Source of the DNA: Sinotaia quadrata
Taxonomy: Eukaryota; Mollusca; Gastropoda; Architaenioglossa; Viviparidae
Length of the DNA: 64,000 nt
Direction of reading: 5' to 3'
Assembly: GCA_028829895.1 (NCBI GenBank)
Contig: CM054181.1
Location: 68,191,259 to 68,255,258 of the forward strand
The translations under genes were made by a program, and so were the position numbers. The notes below the pieces were generated by a model. It did not search any database. It was not told the origin of the DNA and saw only the letters and a list, made by a program, of their open reading frames with translations. Of this stretch, positions 11,604-23,795 are shown piece after piece (position 1 is the stretch's first letter; every line of letters starts with the position of its first letter).

Positions 11604-12682
11604 TGTGACGACAACGCCACCTACTTAATGGTTAATAATAATAATAATAATAAATTAATCGTCCATAACTAATTACAAGTGATGAGAATCTTAATTTATG
11701 TTATTAATAATTCTCCAACAGACACCTCGTCTCTCTCACTTGGTGGATATGTGAGTGTTGTAAACGTTTTCTCACTTCCACAACATCACAGACAAACATT
11801 TACCGTCACACAATATTTCCGTAGGTGGAAAACCTTTTACTAAAGGAGAAGACAAATCCGTCTTTAATCTATATTTAGTGAGCTCCCATCCACGCATTTT
11901 CTTTTCCAACATAAGGTTATCAATATGTGTAAGAAGGTCAATAAAAATATTAAATCAACATTCAAATATACATATAACAAATACAATGAAAAAATACTTG
12001 ATAGCAATATTTCCATGAAACCATGTTCGAATAATTTTAATACATATACAGTCTTTTATTCTAAAAGCAATTCAAAAGATTAGTGTTAACACAACCACAG
12101 GATAGTTCTTCTCAGAGAAGAGAAATTGAGTTATTAGAGATAAATGATAATAGTTTGTACATAACCTAGTTTAGGTGCTATCTCAATAGTTTTGTGCATA
12201 GATTTTGTAACAAAGTCACAGGTTTATTGTTCACGTTATTACTGTCAATTCCAAGTTTTTTCCCTTCCCTTCTCAGAGAACTGATTAGCTGTTATTCTCT
12301 CAAGGCTAATCTGGGCACTCCTTTGCCCTATTAGCTTCCTCAAGCAGAACAACAATTGTAGCAATTTCCAGTAACTTGCATTGTACCAGAAATTTCACAA
12401 TGTAGTCAACATACTTTGCCACCATACATCAACTTAGTGCAGTGTATTTCTTATACTTACACACTGTGGTAGATACTTCTCACATCTACTACTGTCTTCT
12501 GTCTTAGTGGTTTATTATCAGTAAGCCAGGAGATTCAGAAAAACAAGGAAAGGCTGCTTTTTCCTGTAAAAATAATCAAGGAACAAATAATAAGTTTCCA
12601 GTTTATTCATTTTTAACTCCATTTTTTTTTTACATTCAAATCTCAACTTACAGTTTCCTGCAACAGTATTTATTAGCCCAAT

Positions 12683-12774
<92 letters not shown>

Positions 12775-13307
12775 CTTAATAAATACAGCATATCAATTTT
12801 ATGAACAGGTTCATTTGAAACAATGTCAATTATTTAGCATACTACATATGAACATCATAGTTCACAATTTGTAGAAATAATAGTCTACTCACACAATACA
12901 TCTCTATGAAAAACACAAGTAAAACATATCAGTGGCAAAATGCACTAAATATTTATAATATCTCTCTCAATCTGCCACATAACTCACCATGACAGGACTT
13001 CTTGCTACACCAAATTCAAGTGATTAGACAATAGAATTCTTTACAGCAGGTTAACATTTGATCTCAGACCATTGGCTGGACTCGTTCTCATAAATCTGAA
13101 CCATTGGATAATAAAAAAATACTCATCCAGTTGGACCTGGTGTGGATTGCATCAGCAATTTTTAGCATATTCTCATCTCGAGTTGTTTGCTCCAACCCTG
13201 GCACTTACTAAAATACAATCATAAGGAGTGCCCAAGGTCGGGTCACTACGACAATTTATATAACAATTAAGTGTAGAAATAGGGATAGGCAAATTTACTC
13301 CCCCACA
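11604..13307 (-). mobile_element. Solo-LTR-like repeat, full-length copy A
   Basis: In its own orientation (minus) it begins TGTGGGGGAGTAAATTTGCC at 13307 and ends GGCGTTGTCGTCACA at 11604, so the ends are TGTG...CACA. A perfect 5-bp duplication AAGGG flanks it (11599-11603 and 13308-13312). This combination is typical of LTR elements integrated by a retroviral-type integrase. No second LTR, primer-binding site or coding frame is present, so it is best read as a solo LTR of an unidentified retroelement. It is longer than copy C (1704 against 1178 bp), mainly through inserted sequence including a (CA)n tract. Seven related copies occur in this window. Confidence 0.75.
12684..12773. repeat. (CA)n microsatellite inside copy A
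   Basis: About 44 CA units with one CCAACA interruption near 12728. The minus frame 12518-12772 is only its translation plus flank. Confidence 0.97.
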
Positions 13308-13720
13308 AAGGGCATGTAAACAGCCTTAGCTTAAAATATGGTTGAAGTGTTCTTTCAAGAGCATAAGCGACAGCGTCTCGAAAGCGGTAGAATTTATTTT
13401 TTTTAAAAAAGATATGCAGACAGCCTTACATCAAATATAGCTGATGTGATAAGAACGATGTGACGTCAGTACGAGCGGGGCTGAAGCGTTCTCATTAAGA
13501 GCAAGTCAAGCACAAATAAGGTTGACATACGCATTATACGAGTGCATACTCTTAAGGTAACGTTGGAATGTTTCGACAAATCGACAGTGAAAGGGAAACA
13601 ACTGTTAGCTACATCCGGCCATTTCTGAATCTTTGTCTTTCACTTTATTCCTTGTGGTCTCTCCCCCCCCCCTCACTTTCTGTCTTCTTATACTTTAATG
13701 ATTTTATTTGTCCTAGGGGT
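13308..13720. repeat. Old tandem repeat flanking copy A
   Basis: ACAGCCTTA...AAATAT(A/G)G(C/T)TGA occurs at about 13320 and 13412 and again left of copy A at about 11570. The remainder (13520-13720) is unassigned. Confidence 0.5.
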
Positions 13721-13746
13721 TGGTTGGTTGGTTGGTTGGTTGGTTG
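13719..13746. repeat. (GGTT)n microsatellite
   Basis: Six to seven GGTT units. Confidence 0.95.
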
Positions 13747-14304
13747 ATGTCATTTATTTCCCCTCATCCGTTTACTTTCTTTTGTATTAGGCCACAGTCG
13801 TTCTTTAAAAATCAATATTTTTGGCTGAATTAAACTTTACAAGTGGTACAAGCAATCGTAATAAGAGTAAGAAAGCAATTGCATGAAACAATGAAAACGA
13901 GTCTTATGTACAAAAAAAAATTATAAACAAAATAAAACAAAACATACATGGATTCCATAAATTAAAATTATGAAAATGATAGAATAACAATAAATACTGT
14001 GACACCACCAACACAACCACCCAACCACTCACCCATACAAACCCTTGAACCGAGTGTTAGCCAAGACAAATATAAACTTTTCCTTAGTGCATTTTGACCT
14101 GCATTGTTTCCCCACACCTCGTGACAGAGTGTGTAAAATAAAAGCAAAACGAAATCGATGATAGCGATAAGATTGCAATAAATGTGCTGTGCAGTGAAGA
14201 CGACATCTACTGATAAGAAATCAAGTGGTTTGCGATTGTGTTAATCAGAGGCTTCTAGAGCAAAAAGTGATTAAATTCCGCACATCCATAGAGGGTCGTA
14301 GTAG
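13747..14304. other. Unassigned sequence
   Basis: No gene, tandem repeat or element end recognised. An A9 run lies near 13912. Confidence 0.4.
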
Positions 14305-14308
14305 GTGT

Positions 14309-14545
<237 letters not shown>

Positions 14546-15301
14546 TCTGTTCTCTTCTCCTTCTCTTCTCTTTTTATTTAAAATTATTTAATTACATTAA
14601 TTTAAGTAATTCCTTCATTTCTTCATTCCTGGTTACCTTCTATAATAATAATAAGAGGAAGGAAGAAGAAGAAGAAGTTCTATTTTTTCTTTCTCTCATT
14701 CTTGTTGTCATATGTTTCTTCACTCCATGTTATTTTATATTCGTGATAATAAGAGGAAGCCTTTAGAAGGAGTAATACACTTATTATTTTTTTTAAAAGT
14801 TAATTATAATTCTACGATGTGCATTTGTCAGATTTCTTTATTTCGTTGAAAGAAATGACGCGTGTCATTCCATCCAGTTAACAGAACTTTTCCCGAGAAA
14901 TTTACAATATAGTTTGCAGCAGCAAATTTTGAACGTCTATTCCATCAAACATTGTAAATTCAGTGTAAAATATTTGCTTCTTTTTGTGAGTTTATCTTTT
15001 ACACTCCATAAAACTGACCATTTAAATATCCATGTCACTATTTTGCTCACCAACAAAGATATTATTTTCAACCTGAGAACATTTCTTGATATTTCATTTA
15101 AACTGGTCACTAGTGCTATCCATACTGACCCCGTGTCATGGAGCAAAAACATGGAAAAGACAATCCAATGGCAAAATCAAGAATGAAAAGGCAAATCTAA
15201 TACTTTCATTGCCAGTGAAATCGACTGCAAGAGGCATTTTCTTGTTTTACCTGAATCTCCTGATATACTGATTTATAAACTGCTACAACCAAAAGTTTTT
15301 A
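14546..15301. other. Unassigned sequence
   Basis: Begins with pyrimidine-rich tail and a short GAA-rich tract (14655-14678). Frames 14914-15186 (plus) and 14937-15152 (minus) overlap on opposite strands and show no family signature. Confidence 0.4.
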
Positions 15302-16129
15302 AGAGTAAGGAATACACTGTGCTCTGTTGATGTGTGGTGGTAAAGTATGCTGACTACATCTTGGAATTTCTGGTACAAGGAAGTTACTGGAAACTGCTAC
15401 AATTATTGTTCTGCCCGAGGGAGCTAATACGACAGAGCACCAGACTAGCCTCGAGAGAATAGTAGCTCATCAGTGTTTTACAACATGCAAGGGAAACAGG
15501 TGAAACTGACATTAATAACATGAACAATAAACATGTGACTTTGTTACAAATGTGCACAAAAACTATTGAAGCATCTATTAGATAAGGTTATTAGAAACTA
15601 TTATTGCTTATCTCTGATAACTCCATTTCTATTTCTGATAAGAACTATCCTGTGATTTGTATTGACACTAATCTGTTGAATTGTGTTTAGGATATAAGAC
15701 TATATTGTATTAAAATTATTTGAACATGGTTTCATGGAAATACTGATGTCAAGTAATCTTTTTCACTGTATTTGTTATATGTATATTTGATTGTTGATTT
15801 AATACATTTAGTGTTAAATTTATTGACTGTCTTACACATAGTGATACTATATGTTGGAGAAGAAAGGGGATGGATGGGGGCTCGCTAAATATTAAAAGAC
15901 GGATTTATCTTCTTTTGGCAAGACGGTTTCCATCTACGGAAATAGTGTGTGTAGGTAAATGTTAGAATTTAATTTTTTTGAAGAGACAGAACGTTTATCC
16001 GCCAAGTGAGAGAGACGAGTGGTGTCTTCTGGAGAATTATTAATAGCATAAAATATGATTCTCATCACTTGTAATTAGTTATGGGTGATTAATTAATAAT
16101 AATAATAACTAGGTGGCGTTAGCTTAACA
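15302..16129 (+). mobile_element. Solo-LTR family copy B, 5'-truncated
   Basis: Inverse complement of the 11604-12500 part of copy A. It carries the family blocks ATGGATGGGGGCTCGCTAAA, GAGAGAGACGAGTGG and CACTTGTAATTAGTTATGG, and ends GGTGGCGTTAGCTTAACA at 16129. The left part of the family consensus is missing, so no target duplication can be checked. It lies inverted relative to copy A, 2 kb away. Confidence 0.75.
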
Positions 16130-16139
16130 CGCAGTTTGC

Positions 16140-16465
16140 TATATCACACCACAAAGTTACGTGGGTCATACATCACATCACAAAGTAAGCAGTTTGCCAC
16201 ATCACCTTCACATAGATTGTGGTTCGCTCATACATCACATCACAAAGATTGAGGTTCATACATCACATCACAAAGATTGTGGGTCATACATCACATCACA
16301 AAGTAAGCAGTTTGCAACTTCACCTTCATAAAGATTGTGGTTCATACATCATATCACAAAGATTGTGGTTCATACATCACATCACAAAGTAGTAGGTTCA
16401 CTGCATCACATTCATTAAGTACGCGGTTCACACCATTGTCTTCACAAAGTACGCGGTTTCGCTGC
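16140..16465. repeat. Diverged tandem repeat of about 28-40 bp
   Basis: Units built on CATACATCACATCACAAAG with ATTGTGGGT or TAAGCAGTTTGC. About ten diverged copies. The frame 16337-16633 begins in this repeat. Confidence 0.85.
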
Positions 16466-17629
16466 TTCACTGAAAGCTATTCTACTTCTAAAAGTCTAAC
16501 AGATCAGGCACAGTTCCGGGTACTTTCTATCGACCAGTGCAGGAGCAGGCTATCGATCTCCTTCGCTTGTCCACCCGATACCAGAACAGCCGACCGAATC
16601 GAATTAATGTACCTACCCACTCCTAGCTACTGATCGAGATGCTAATTGTGGGGCATACAAATGACTATTTGAGCTTGATTCAAATTTGGGTAAAGCTTCA
16701 CACACAAGCACACGTACATACACATACGTCAAGACACACCACTCACCTACATTCGTATACATTTACACATGAATACAAACAAACCAGTTAATCCACTGAC
16801 ACTTGCTTACATCAACATAAGTTGCAAGAGTAGAAAGAAAATAGCAATAGCAGTTGTTCATTTTTTGTTGCATTGACATAATCAACATCAAGGCCTATAC
16901 CATCAATATCATATTACAACTACAGCTGCTGCTACCACCTCCACAACCCCTAAAATAACTACTATTGTTACGCATCTTTAATACCACATTTGTTGCTATT
17001 ACTATCTAAACTGATAGGTAGAAGTGGAAAATGGAATGGATGCCAGGACAAATAGATGGATAGATTCTTGCCGAGACTGGCAAGAAGGAGAGCGTGTTTG
17101 TGACCTAAATGATATCTCTGATAAACCTAAAGTAGGTCATTAAAAATGTGTCCTACTTTTACGTTGACATATGTTTTCATTACTAAAAGGCGTCTTTGTG
17201 AGATAATATCAAGAAACCTTGACTAGAAATGGGAAAGAAGCAGAGCAACGTTGTAACAGACTCAGATTTGTCCTTTCAGAGGGCTCTCACTCACCTCTTA
17301 ACCACAGGATAAATTAGAAGGGTGTGCTGCAAGAAAAAGAGATTTATTGACAAGAAATTGACTCACAGTTCTGTATGTGAGTACAAGAGTATGACTGAAG
17401 TTCAGTTGAATCAGTCACCCTTACTTTTTATTGGTCCCTCATTCATTTTCATTATTTATGTATTAAGGGAACTTCTCTCCATCCCCAATCTTTAGTTGAA
17501 AACAAATGTTTTAACGAATTTTTGTTCACGTGAATTTTTGTTGCTGTGCTATGACAGTTTTGGCAAAGCGGTTATAACATACATGTGGCTGACGTTTCTT
17601 TTGGTTGCTTCCAACTTAGCTAGCTTTCC
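16466..17629. other. Unassigned sequence
   Basis: No tandem array and no recognisable gene. Short CA-rich tract around 16690-16750. Confidence 0.4.
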
Positions 17630-17822
17630 TCTCACCTCTCTAGTTTGTACTTTATAGGTTTCTCACCTCTCTAGTTTGTACTTTATAGGTTTCTCACCTC
17701 TCTAGTTTGTACTTTATAGGTTTCTCACCTCTCTAGTTTGTACTTTATAGGTTTCTCACCTCTCTAGTTTTATACTTTACAAGCCTCTCACCTCTCTAAT
17801 TTTATATTTTGTAGGCCTTTTT
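17630..17822. repeat. 31-bp minisatellite
   Basis: Six units of CTCTCTAGTTTGTACTTTAT plus AGGTTTCTCAC. The 31-bp spacing was measured at 17641 and 17672. The last two units are diverged. Confidence 0.93.
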
Positions 17823-18234
17823 GTCATATTAATTTTTTCTTCGCCCCATTCAGTTTTTCTTCCTCTTCATTCTTTCTCGTCCACTTCATTCTTTCTTCGA
17901 TCCGTTTATTTCTTCCAACCTACTTCCTCCACTCATATTTTTTCCAACCTACTTCCTCCACTCATATTTCTTAAGGATTTCCTTTTCTTCCTCAGAACTC
18001 ATTTCCGTCTTCTCCTCACTCCAGTCTTATTCCTCCTCCTCACTTGCTGCTAGTCGCTTTATCTCAGCTCATTTTGTCATAATTACGATCCTAAGTCCAC
18101 CCCCTCCTAAGTAGTTCTATTCACTCTCCTTAAGCCACACAACACACTGAAGGTCGTCTTCATTTTGTTACACTTCAGACTTTGGACTGCAACCAACCTT
18201 CTTGAATCCGTTTTACCATGTGCGTACTTTTCTC

Positions 18235-18235
<1 letters not shown>
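17823..18235. other. Pyrimidine-rich unassigned stretch
   Basis: Long run of TTCTTCC and CCTCCTC-like sequence. A phrase containing TTTTCCAACCTACTTCC is duplicated near 17915 and 17940. No coding evidence. Confidence 0.5.

Positions 18236-18327
<92 letters not shown>
18236..18327. repeat. (CT)n(CA)n microsatellite
   Basis: About 18 CT units directly joined to about 25 CA units. The minus frame 18274-18513 is derived from it. Confidence 0.97.
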
Positions 18328-18328
<1 letters not shown>

Positions 18329-18741
18329 GAGCTAGACGAACTTGAGGTAGTTAAAGCTAAAATGAAATCAGCTTGTGGAGGACTATGATGAATAAGCTCC
18401 ATCATGTTAGAAATAAAGCAAACACAAAAGCATGCACGGCACGTATATATTAACGGGTAGCCTGGGTATGGGTAGGCTATTATAAGCTTGCCCCACCGAC
18501 AGTTTGAATACAATCAATGATTGCTAGGCTCGATTTACTCTCTGTGTGTTTACAGAAATCCATCTTGAATTTGTGCAGAGAATTTGCCAGAAAGACAAAC
18601 CAAAACTACATATCATTTCCAGAAGTGTTTTGCCCGTTCGTTTTCTAATGGTTCTTCATGACACGTGTTCCAGTAATAGTTGACTGCACATTTTAGTCAT
18701 ATATAATCACAGCTTTAATGACATTTAACGACCATGCATAC

Positions 18742-19020
18742 TGTGGCGGAGTAAATTTGCCTAGTCCTGTTTCTAAGCATAATAATTATATATTTGTTGC
18801 CAATGTTAACGTGACCCGACCTTGAGCATTGCTTATGATGATACTTTTATAATTGTCAAAGTTGGAGTAAACAACTCAGGTGGAGAATATGCTAGATCTT
18901 GCTGATGCAATCCAAACCAGTTCCAAACTGATGAGTAGATATTTTCAGACTAATAATCTCATACTCGTTCATAACAAATTCATCCAATGGGAATGGACCA
19001 AATGGACCATCGTCTTCATC
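18742..19020 (+). mobile_element. Solo-LTR family fragment E
   Basis: Starts with TGTGGCGGAGTAAATTTGCC, the best-preserved 5' terminus of the family in this window. It continues through GTGACCCGACCTTGAGCA and GATGCAATCCAAACCAGTTC, then similarity ends near 19020. It is a 3'-truncated copy. Confidence 0.75.
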
Positions 19021-19089
19021 ATTACCTATAGGACTGACTGAAATAAAAACATCCAAGGGACATCACTTATAACAACGTACGCACATGGA

Positions 19090-19250
19090 GAATTACTTCC
19101 AGTAAGATATGTCAAATATTCGTTGAAGTCTATTCTATGCCTCTAAGAGCCTATATCTAAGTCCACTCCATTCTATGCCTCTAAACCGATATCTAAGTCC
19201 ACTCCAGGCCACTCAACTCTGTGCCTATGACGGCAGACATCAATGTCCAC
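19090..19250. repeat. Short tandem repeats of about 30-50 bp
   Basis: TATCTAAGTCCACTCCA and TTCTATGCCTCTAA recur two to three times. Confidence 0.7.
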
Positions 19251-19317
19251 TCCCCTACGTGTCTATGGGAAGAAATGAGACAAGGCAACAAACGCACACA
19301 TATGCAATTATATTCGC

Positions 19318-19450
19318 GAAGTCCTAACAAATCAATGGTGTTTACAACTGAAAAATCCGGCCAACTGTGCTCTTGTTCAAACCTCGAAGTCCTAACAAAT
19401 CAATGGTGTTTACAACTGAAAAATCCGGCCAACTGTACTATAGTTCAGAC
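19318..19450. repeat. 68-bp tandem duplication
   Basis: GAAGTCCTAACAAATCAATG begins at 19318 and again at 19386 with near identity. The plus frame 19221-19523 spans the duplication and has no other support. Confidence 0.92.
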
Positions 19451-19787
19451 TACGAAAGGACATCACATCAGATGCTTGCCCATGCCAGATAAGGTCACAA
19501 ATGTAGGTCACAACTGTAGATAGGACAAGTTCGTAACAAGCTCTTGATCAAGAGGACGGGGAAAACCTTTTTCCTATCTCTGACCTTTATTATCCGCCTC
19601 CAAAAGTTTTCACCAGTTCGGCTTTCTAGTGCAAATTTCATTTTGATAAATGTAACAAATAAAAATTAACTAAATAAAATATCATAATTAATTAACTCCA
19701 TATCAGTTTGACTTCCAGTGTATAGTTTATTGCTTTGTTGTTGAAAAAGATAAACAATGCCAATAATCATCTGTTGGTAAACATATT

Positions 19788-20290
19788 CTGATGGAGTAAA
19801 TTTGCCTATCTCTATTTCTAGACTTAACTGTTATATAAATTGTTAAATTGTCGAAGTGACCCGACCTTGGGCACTCTTTATGATGGTACTTTTGTAAGTG
19901 TCAGAGTTGGAGTAACCAACTCGAGTTGAGAATATGTTAGAAACGCAGATGCAATCCAAATCAGGTCCAAATGGATGAGTATTTTTTTTTTATCATCCAA
20001 AGGTTAAGATTTACAAGAATGAGACCAGCCAATGGGCTGAGATCAAATATTTACCTGCTGAAGAGAATTCTATTGTCTAGTCATTTGAATTTGGAGTGGC
20101 AAGAAGTCTAGTCAAGAAAGGTGGCCGTTTACTTAATATTGGGTTTACTGACTGATTGAGAGAGAATGGACTTAGAAATATTTCGTGCATTTTGCTTTTG
20201 ATATGTTATACTTGTGTTTTACATAGAAATGTATTCTGTGAGTAGACTATTATTTCTACAAATATTTGAACTAAGAAATTCGTATAGAGT
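19788..20290 (+). mobile_element. Solo-LTR family fragment F
   Basis: Begins TGATGGAGTAAATTTGCC, a variant of the family 5' end, and continues through GTGACCCGACCTTGGGCAC and GGACTTAGAAATATTTCGTG. It ends within about 500 bp, so it is 3'-truncated. Confidence 0.72.
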
Positions 20291-20344
20291 ATGCTGAACA
20301 CTTTGCATTGTTTCTAGCGAATGCATTCATAAAAGTGATACGCT

Positions 20345-20539
20345 GTGTCAAAATAAATCACGTTTTGTGTCAAAATAAATCACGTTTTGTGTCAAAATAA
20401 TTGTTATTGTATCAAAATAATACATTTTCTTTGTCACAAATATATATTTTATCTGTGAAACTAATACATTTTCTTTGTCAAAATAATACATTTTTCTATG
20501 TCGAAATAAATCACGTTTTGTTTTGAAATAATACACCTA
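20345..20539. repeat. AT-rich repeat array, left part
   Basis: Diverged units of TGTCAAAATAATACATTTTC and TGTCAAAATAAATCACGTTT, about 22-26 bp. The array is interrupted at 20540 by a MITE and resumes at 20988. Confidence 0.85.
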
Positions 20540-20985
20540 CAGTAGAACGTCGATTATCCGAAGTAATTGGCACTAACGTAGGTTCGGTTAAAAAAATAGA
20601 TTCGTATAATCAAACTTGCATGAGAATACCCAGTTTGTACGTAAAAGTGTAAGTGGGACTACACTTAAATTGTTGAATGCAAGGTTATTACTTCTGTATT
20701 TTAAAATATGAAGTACATTTAAAAAAAAATATTTAGGAAATGTTTTGTAAATAATAGCGAAATAATGCATATTATATTTAATTTGAACCTATCGTGTACA
20801 TGGTTTCAAGTGCAAATCACACTTAAAGAAAATAATAAACACAAGTAATTGCGGACAAATAAAATTATATTGAGTCTTGGGAAATGTTATTTTTGAAAAT
20901 AACAACGGTTAAACAATGACACATCAAGGTCACGGGGCGGCGGTAGTTAAGATAATTGCCGGTTCAGGTAATGGATGTTCTACTG
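20540..20985. mobile_element. pogo/Tigger-like MITE
   Basis: A 446-bp segment bounded by imperfect terminal inverted repeats. The left end is CAGTAGAACGTCGATTATCC and the right end, reverse-complemented, is CAGTAGAACATCCATTACCT. A TA dinucleotide flanks both sides (20538-20539, 20986-20987), as expected for Tc1/mariner-type insertion. The terminal sequence CAGTA...CGATTATCCG is the kind seen on pogo/Tigger transposons. There is no transposase frame, so it is non-autonomous. It interrupts an AT-rich minisatellite whose units match on both sides. Confidence 0.82.
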
Positions 20986-20987
20986 TA

Positions 20988-21560
20988 TATTAAAATAATA
21001 CATTATTTTTATCCGATTAATACATTTTCTATGTCAAATTAATACTCATTTATTATCAAAATAAAGCATTCGTATGTCAAAATAATATTATATTTATCAA
21101 ACAGTGAATTTTTAATGTCAAATATTATAGTTTCTGTGCCAAAATCACACACTTTCGATGTACAAATAATATACACATTCTGTATAAAATAGTAGTTTCA
21201 TTATTATAATAATATATTTTCCTTTTTAAAACAATACATTTTCATTACACATTCATAATCAAAACAATGTATTTTTATATCAAAATAACTCACTGGAATG
21301 TCAAAATAATACATTTCCCATGTAAAATAATACACTTTCTGTGTCAAAATAATACATTTTGTATGTGAAAATATTACGTTTGTTTTATGAAAATACTGAA
21401 ATATTCTTTAAAAAATAATACAGCTTCTATGTTTAATAATACATTTTAAAAATCAACATATTACGTTTATAGGCTAAATAATGTCCGTTTTTATGATAAA
21501 TATTTCACTGTATTAGAATAATAAATTTTTCCTTTGACAATAGAACACTTTCGTTTTAAA
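20988..21560. repeat. AT-rich repeat array, right part
   Basis: Continuation of the TGTCAAAATAATACATTTT repeat after the MITE, increasingly diverged past 21400. Confidence 0.8.
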
Positions 21561-22070
21561 GTAAAACACTCTCTAATGCACTTTTTTGGATGAAAATTGT
21601 CAACTTTCTTTATGTGAAAAGAAAAAGCACTTTCATCATCAAAATAATAGGACCTACATTTTCTTTGACAAGCAGGCGCTTTCGTTCATGAAAATAACGT
21701 CCTTGCATAATAGTATATGTGCTTTTCAAAATAATTAGTCATGCACTTTGTGTATGCAAGTATTGGCCTTTCATTATAAAAACAATAAACTTTCTTTATG
21801 CAAATAATAATGGCCTTTCATTATAAAAACAGTAAATTTTTTAATTCAAAGAATGGCCATTCATTATGAAAACAGTAAACTTTCTTATAAAAAAATGGAT
21901 ACCAATAAGTGATCAACCAAAACTCAAAATCTAATTAACCAAAATAAATTGAAGGAAATAATTGGTTAACAGAAACTAATGAAAATAATTAAGGGATTAA
22001 CAAAGAAAAAAAATTGAAATAAATAAATGGGTTAAAATAATTGGAACATAACTGGATAAGCACAAACTAT
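21561..22070. repeat. Very diverged AT-rich repeats
   Basis: GGCCTTTCATTATAAAAACA recurs near 21765, 21812 and 21850. Later sequence has recurring AACCAAAAT and GGAAATAA words. No gene. Confidence 0.55.
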
Positions 22071-22071
22071 T

Positions 22072-22200
22072 TAAAACAAATAAAACAGATTAACAAACAC
22101 AACAGGAAACAAATAAAATAGATTAAAAAATACAACAGGAAACAAATAAAATAGATTAAAAAATACAACAGGAAACAAATAAAAGATTAACAACAACCTT
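22072..22200. repeat. 33-bp minisatellite, about 4 copies
   Basis: Units of AACAGGAAACAAATAAAATA plus GATTAAAAAATAC. The minus frame 22071-22262 has an 11-residue period. Confidence 0.9.
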
Positions 22201-22317
22201 GAAAGAAAGAGCTGCGTTAAAACTAATGCAATAGGAAGAAATAAATGAGTAACCAAAACCAAATTAGCGGAAAGAAAGTAAAAAGTAAGTGGAGTGAAAG
22301 TGAATGGGTTAACAACA

Positions 22318-22412
22318 GGAAGGAAATAAATGAGCTCTATAAACAGCGACTTGAAGGAAATAAATGAGCTCTATAAACAACTTGAAGGAAATAAATGAGC
22401 TCTATAAACAAC
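22318..22412. repeat. 31-bp tandem repeat, 3 copies
   Basis: AACTTGAAGGAAATAAATGA followed by GCTCTATAAAC. Confidence 0.9.
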
Positions 22413-22509
22413 TTAATTAAAAACTGAGCAACAAATAACAACTTGCAGCAAATTGTTTACAAAACTCCTAAAAGTATGTAAATGGATAAAATATAACACG
22501 ATACAAATG

Positions 22510-22612
22510 AATTATTACACATTAACAACTGGTAATAAACGACTTGTTACACATTAACAACTGGTAACAAATGACTTGTTACACATTAACAACTGGTAAC
22601 AAATGACTGAGT
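22510..22612. repeat. 31-32-bp tandem repeat, 3 copies
   Basis: TTACACATTAACAACTGGTA followed by ACAAATGACTTG. Confidence 0.9.
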
Positions 22613-22900
22613 GAAAAGAAATAACTGGAAACAAATTAATGGCACACATTATGTTTAACATAAACACATGTAGAGTAAACTGATAGAATTAAGTTATTAA
22701 CCATTGTGCACAATCTTTTCTTGATGAATTTAAAACAAAACCTCAGACACTTTCCTCCTTTCGAAAACATAGAATATTTTTTAAAATCTAAAAACAACAG
22801 ACACCCCCCCCCTCCTACCCATTCCGAGTACTTAGTACTTGATGCCCAAAAGAATGTATGTGTGTATTATTATTATATGAGTGTGTGTGTGTCTGTTATT

Positions 22901-23256
22901 TCCATTTTCACTTTCACTTTCACTAATTGAAACAAGCGCCTAGGAAGAGAATTAAATTGTAGAAGATAGAGAGCGCTATGGGAGAAGTGAGTGCAGGACT
23001 CTCTGGGGTGGGGTGGGGGTGCAGATATGCCATGGCACCGCAACGGTCTGCTCCTGATTTACATGGGCAGAGCATTCGGTTACGTTTAGCACACGGGTAG
23101 TTTATCGTGTCATCTGACATACATGTCACCACCCTCAGCTTGGGGACGGTCAAGAGCCACTCGATAACTTTTCCACCCCGAACGAGAATCGAACCCGAAT
23201 CTCTTGAGCGGAGCAGCCAGAAGCTTCCTTTCTGAGCCACCGCGTTGAATGCGAGT
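22901..23256 (-). mobile_element. tRNA-derived SINE
   Basis: Read on the minus strand, the head contains an A-box-like TGGCTCAGAAAGG and, about 45 bp further, a B-box GGGTTCGATTCTCG, the spacing and sequence of an internal RNA polymerase III promoter from a tRNA. The body of about 250 bp follows, and the 3' end runs into a short (GTGAAA)n tail, as expected for a SINE. The 105-codon minus frame 22923-23240 is accidental. No exact target duplication could be assigned. Confidence 0.75.
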
Positions 23257-23440
23257 GTTTGTCGAATTCAAGTTTCTAACATTGATGACGTCAAATCAGT
23301 GGCTGGTAGTCAAAGGTACTCATCGAAATCTAAAATGCAGAAGAGATTTGAGCTGCCTTCGACTACAAAGCACCGGCCAATGCAGGCTTTCAAGTAGAGA
23401 GGACATATAATGGGTTAATGGTATTCTAATTTTAGTGGTT
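23257..23440. other. Unassigned sequence
   Basis: Short single-copy stretch between the SINE and the next repeat. Confidence 0.4.
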
Positions 23441-23795
23441 TGCACTTTTGAGTTACATTGGTTTGGTAATATTTTTTCCAGTCATGCAAGTTGCAATTGT
23501 TTGACTTTTGAATCATCCGAACTGTAGTCGGTTTGCACTTTTGCAGTGGTTTGAGGTTTCAATCATGCGAATTGGAGTGGTTTGAAGTTTCAATCATCTG
23601 AGTTGCAGTGATTTAAGGTTTCAATCATCCACATTTCAGGTTATTGTTGGTTTTTATTTTTACTTTTTCAGTCATCCAGGTTGCACTGCTTTGACTTTTA
23701 GTCATCCGTGATGCAATATATTGGACTTTTATAGTCATCCGTGATGCAATATATTGGACATTTTAGTCATCCGAGTTCATAATGTTGTTTCAATG
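23441..23795. repeat. Degenerate repeat of about 30-38 bp
   Basis: Recurring TTTTAGTCATCCGAGTTGCA and TGGTTTGA words. Two adjacent copies with GATGCAATATATTGGAC are nearly identical. Confidence 0.78.

Noticed and set aside
11604..13307. DNA transposon or Helitron interpretation of the 1.2-1.7 kb family
   Set aside because: Terminal inversion is limited to TGTG/CACA and duplications are 5 bp, which fits LTRs better. Helitrons make no duplication.
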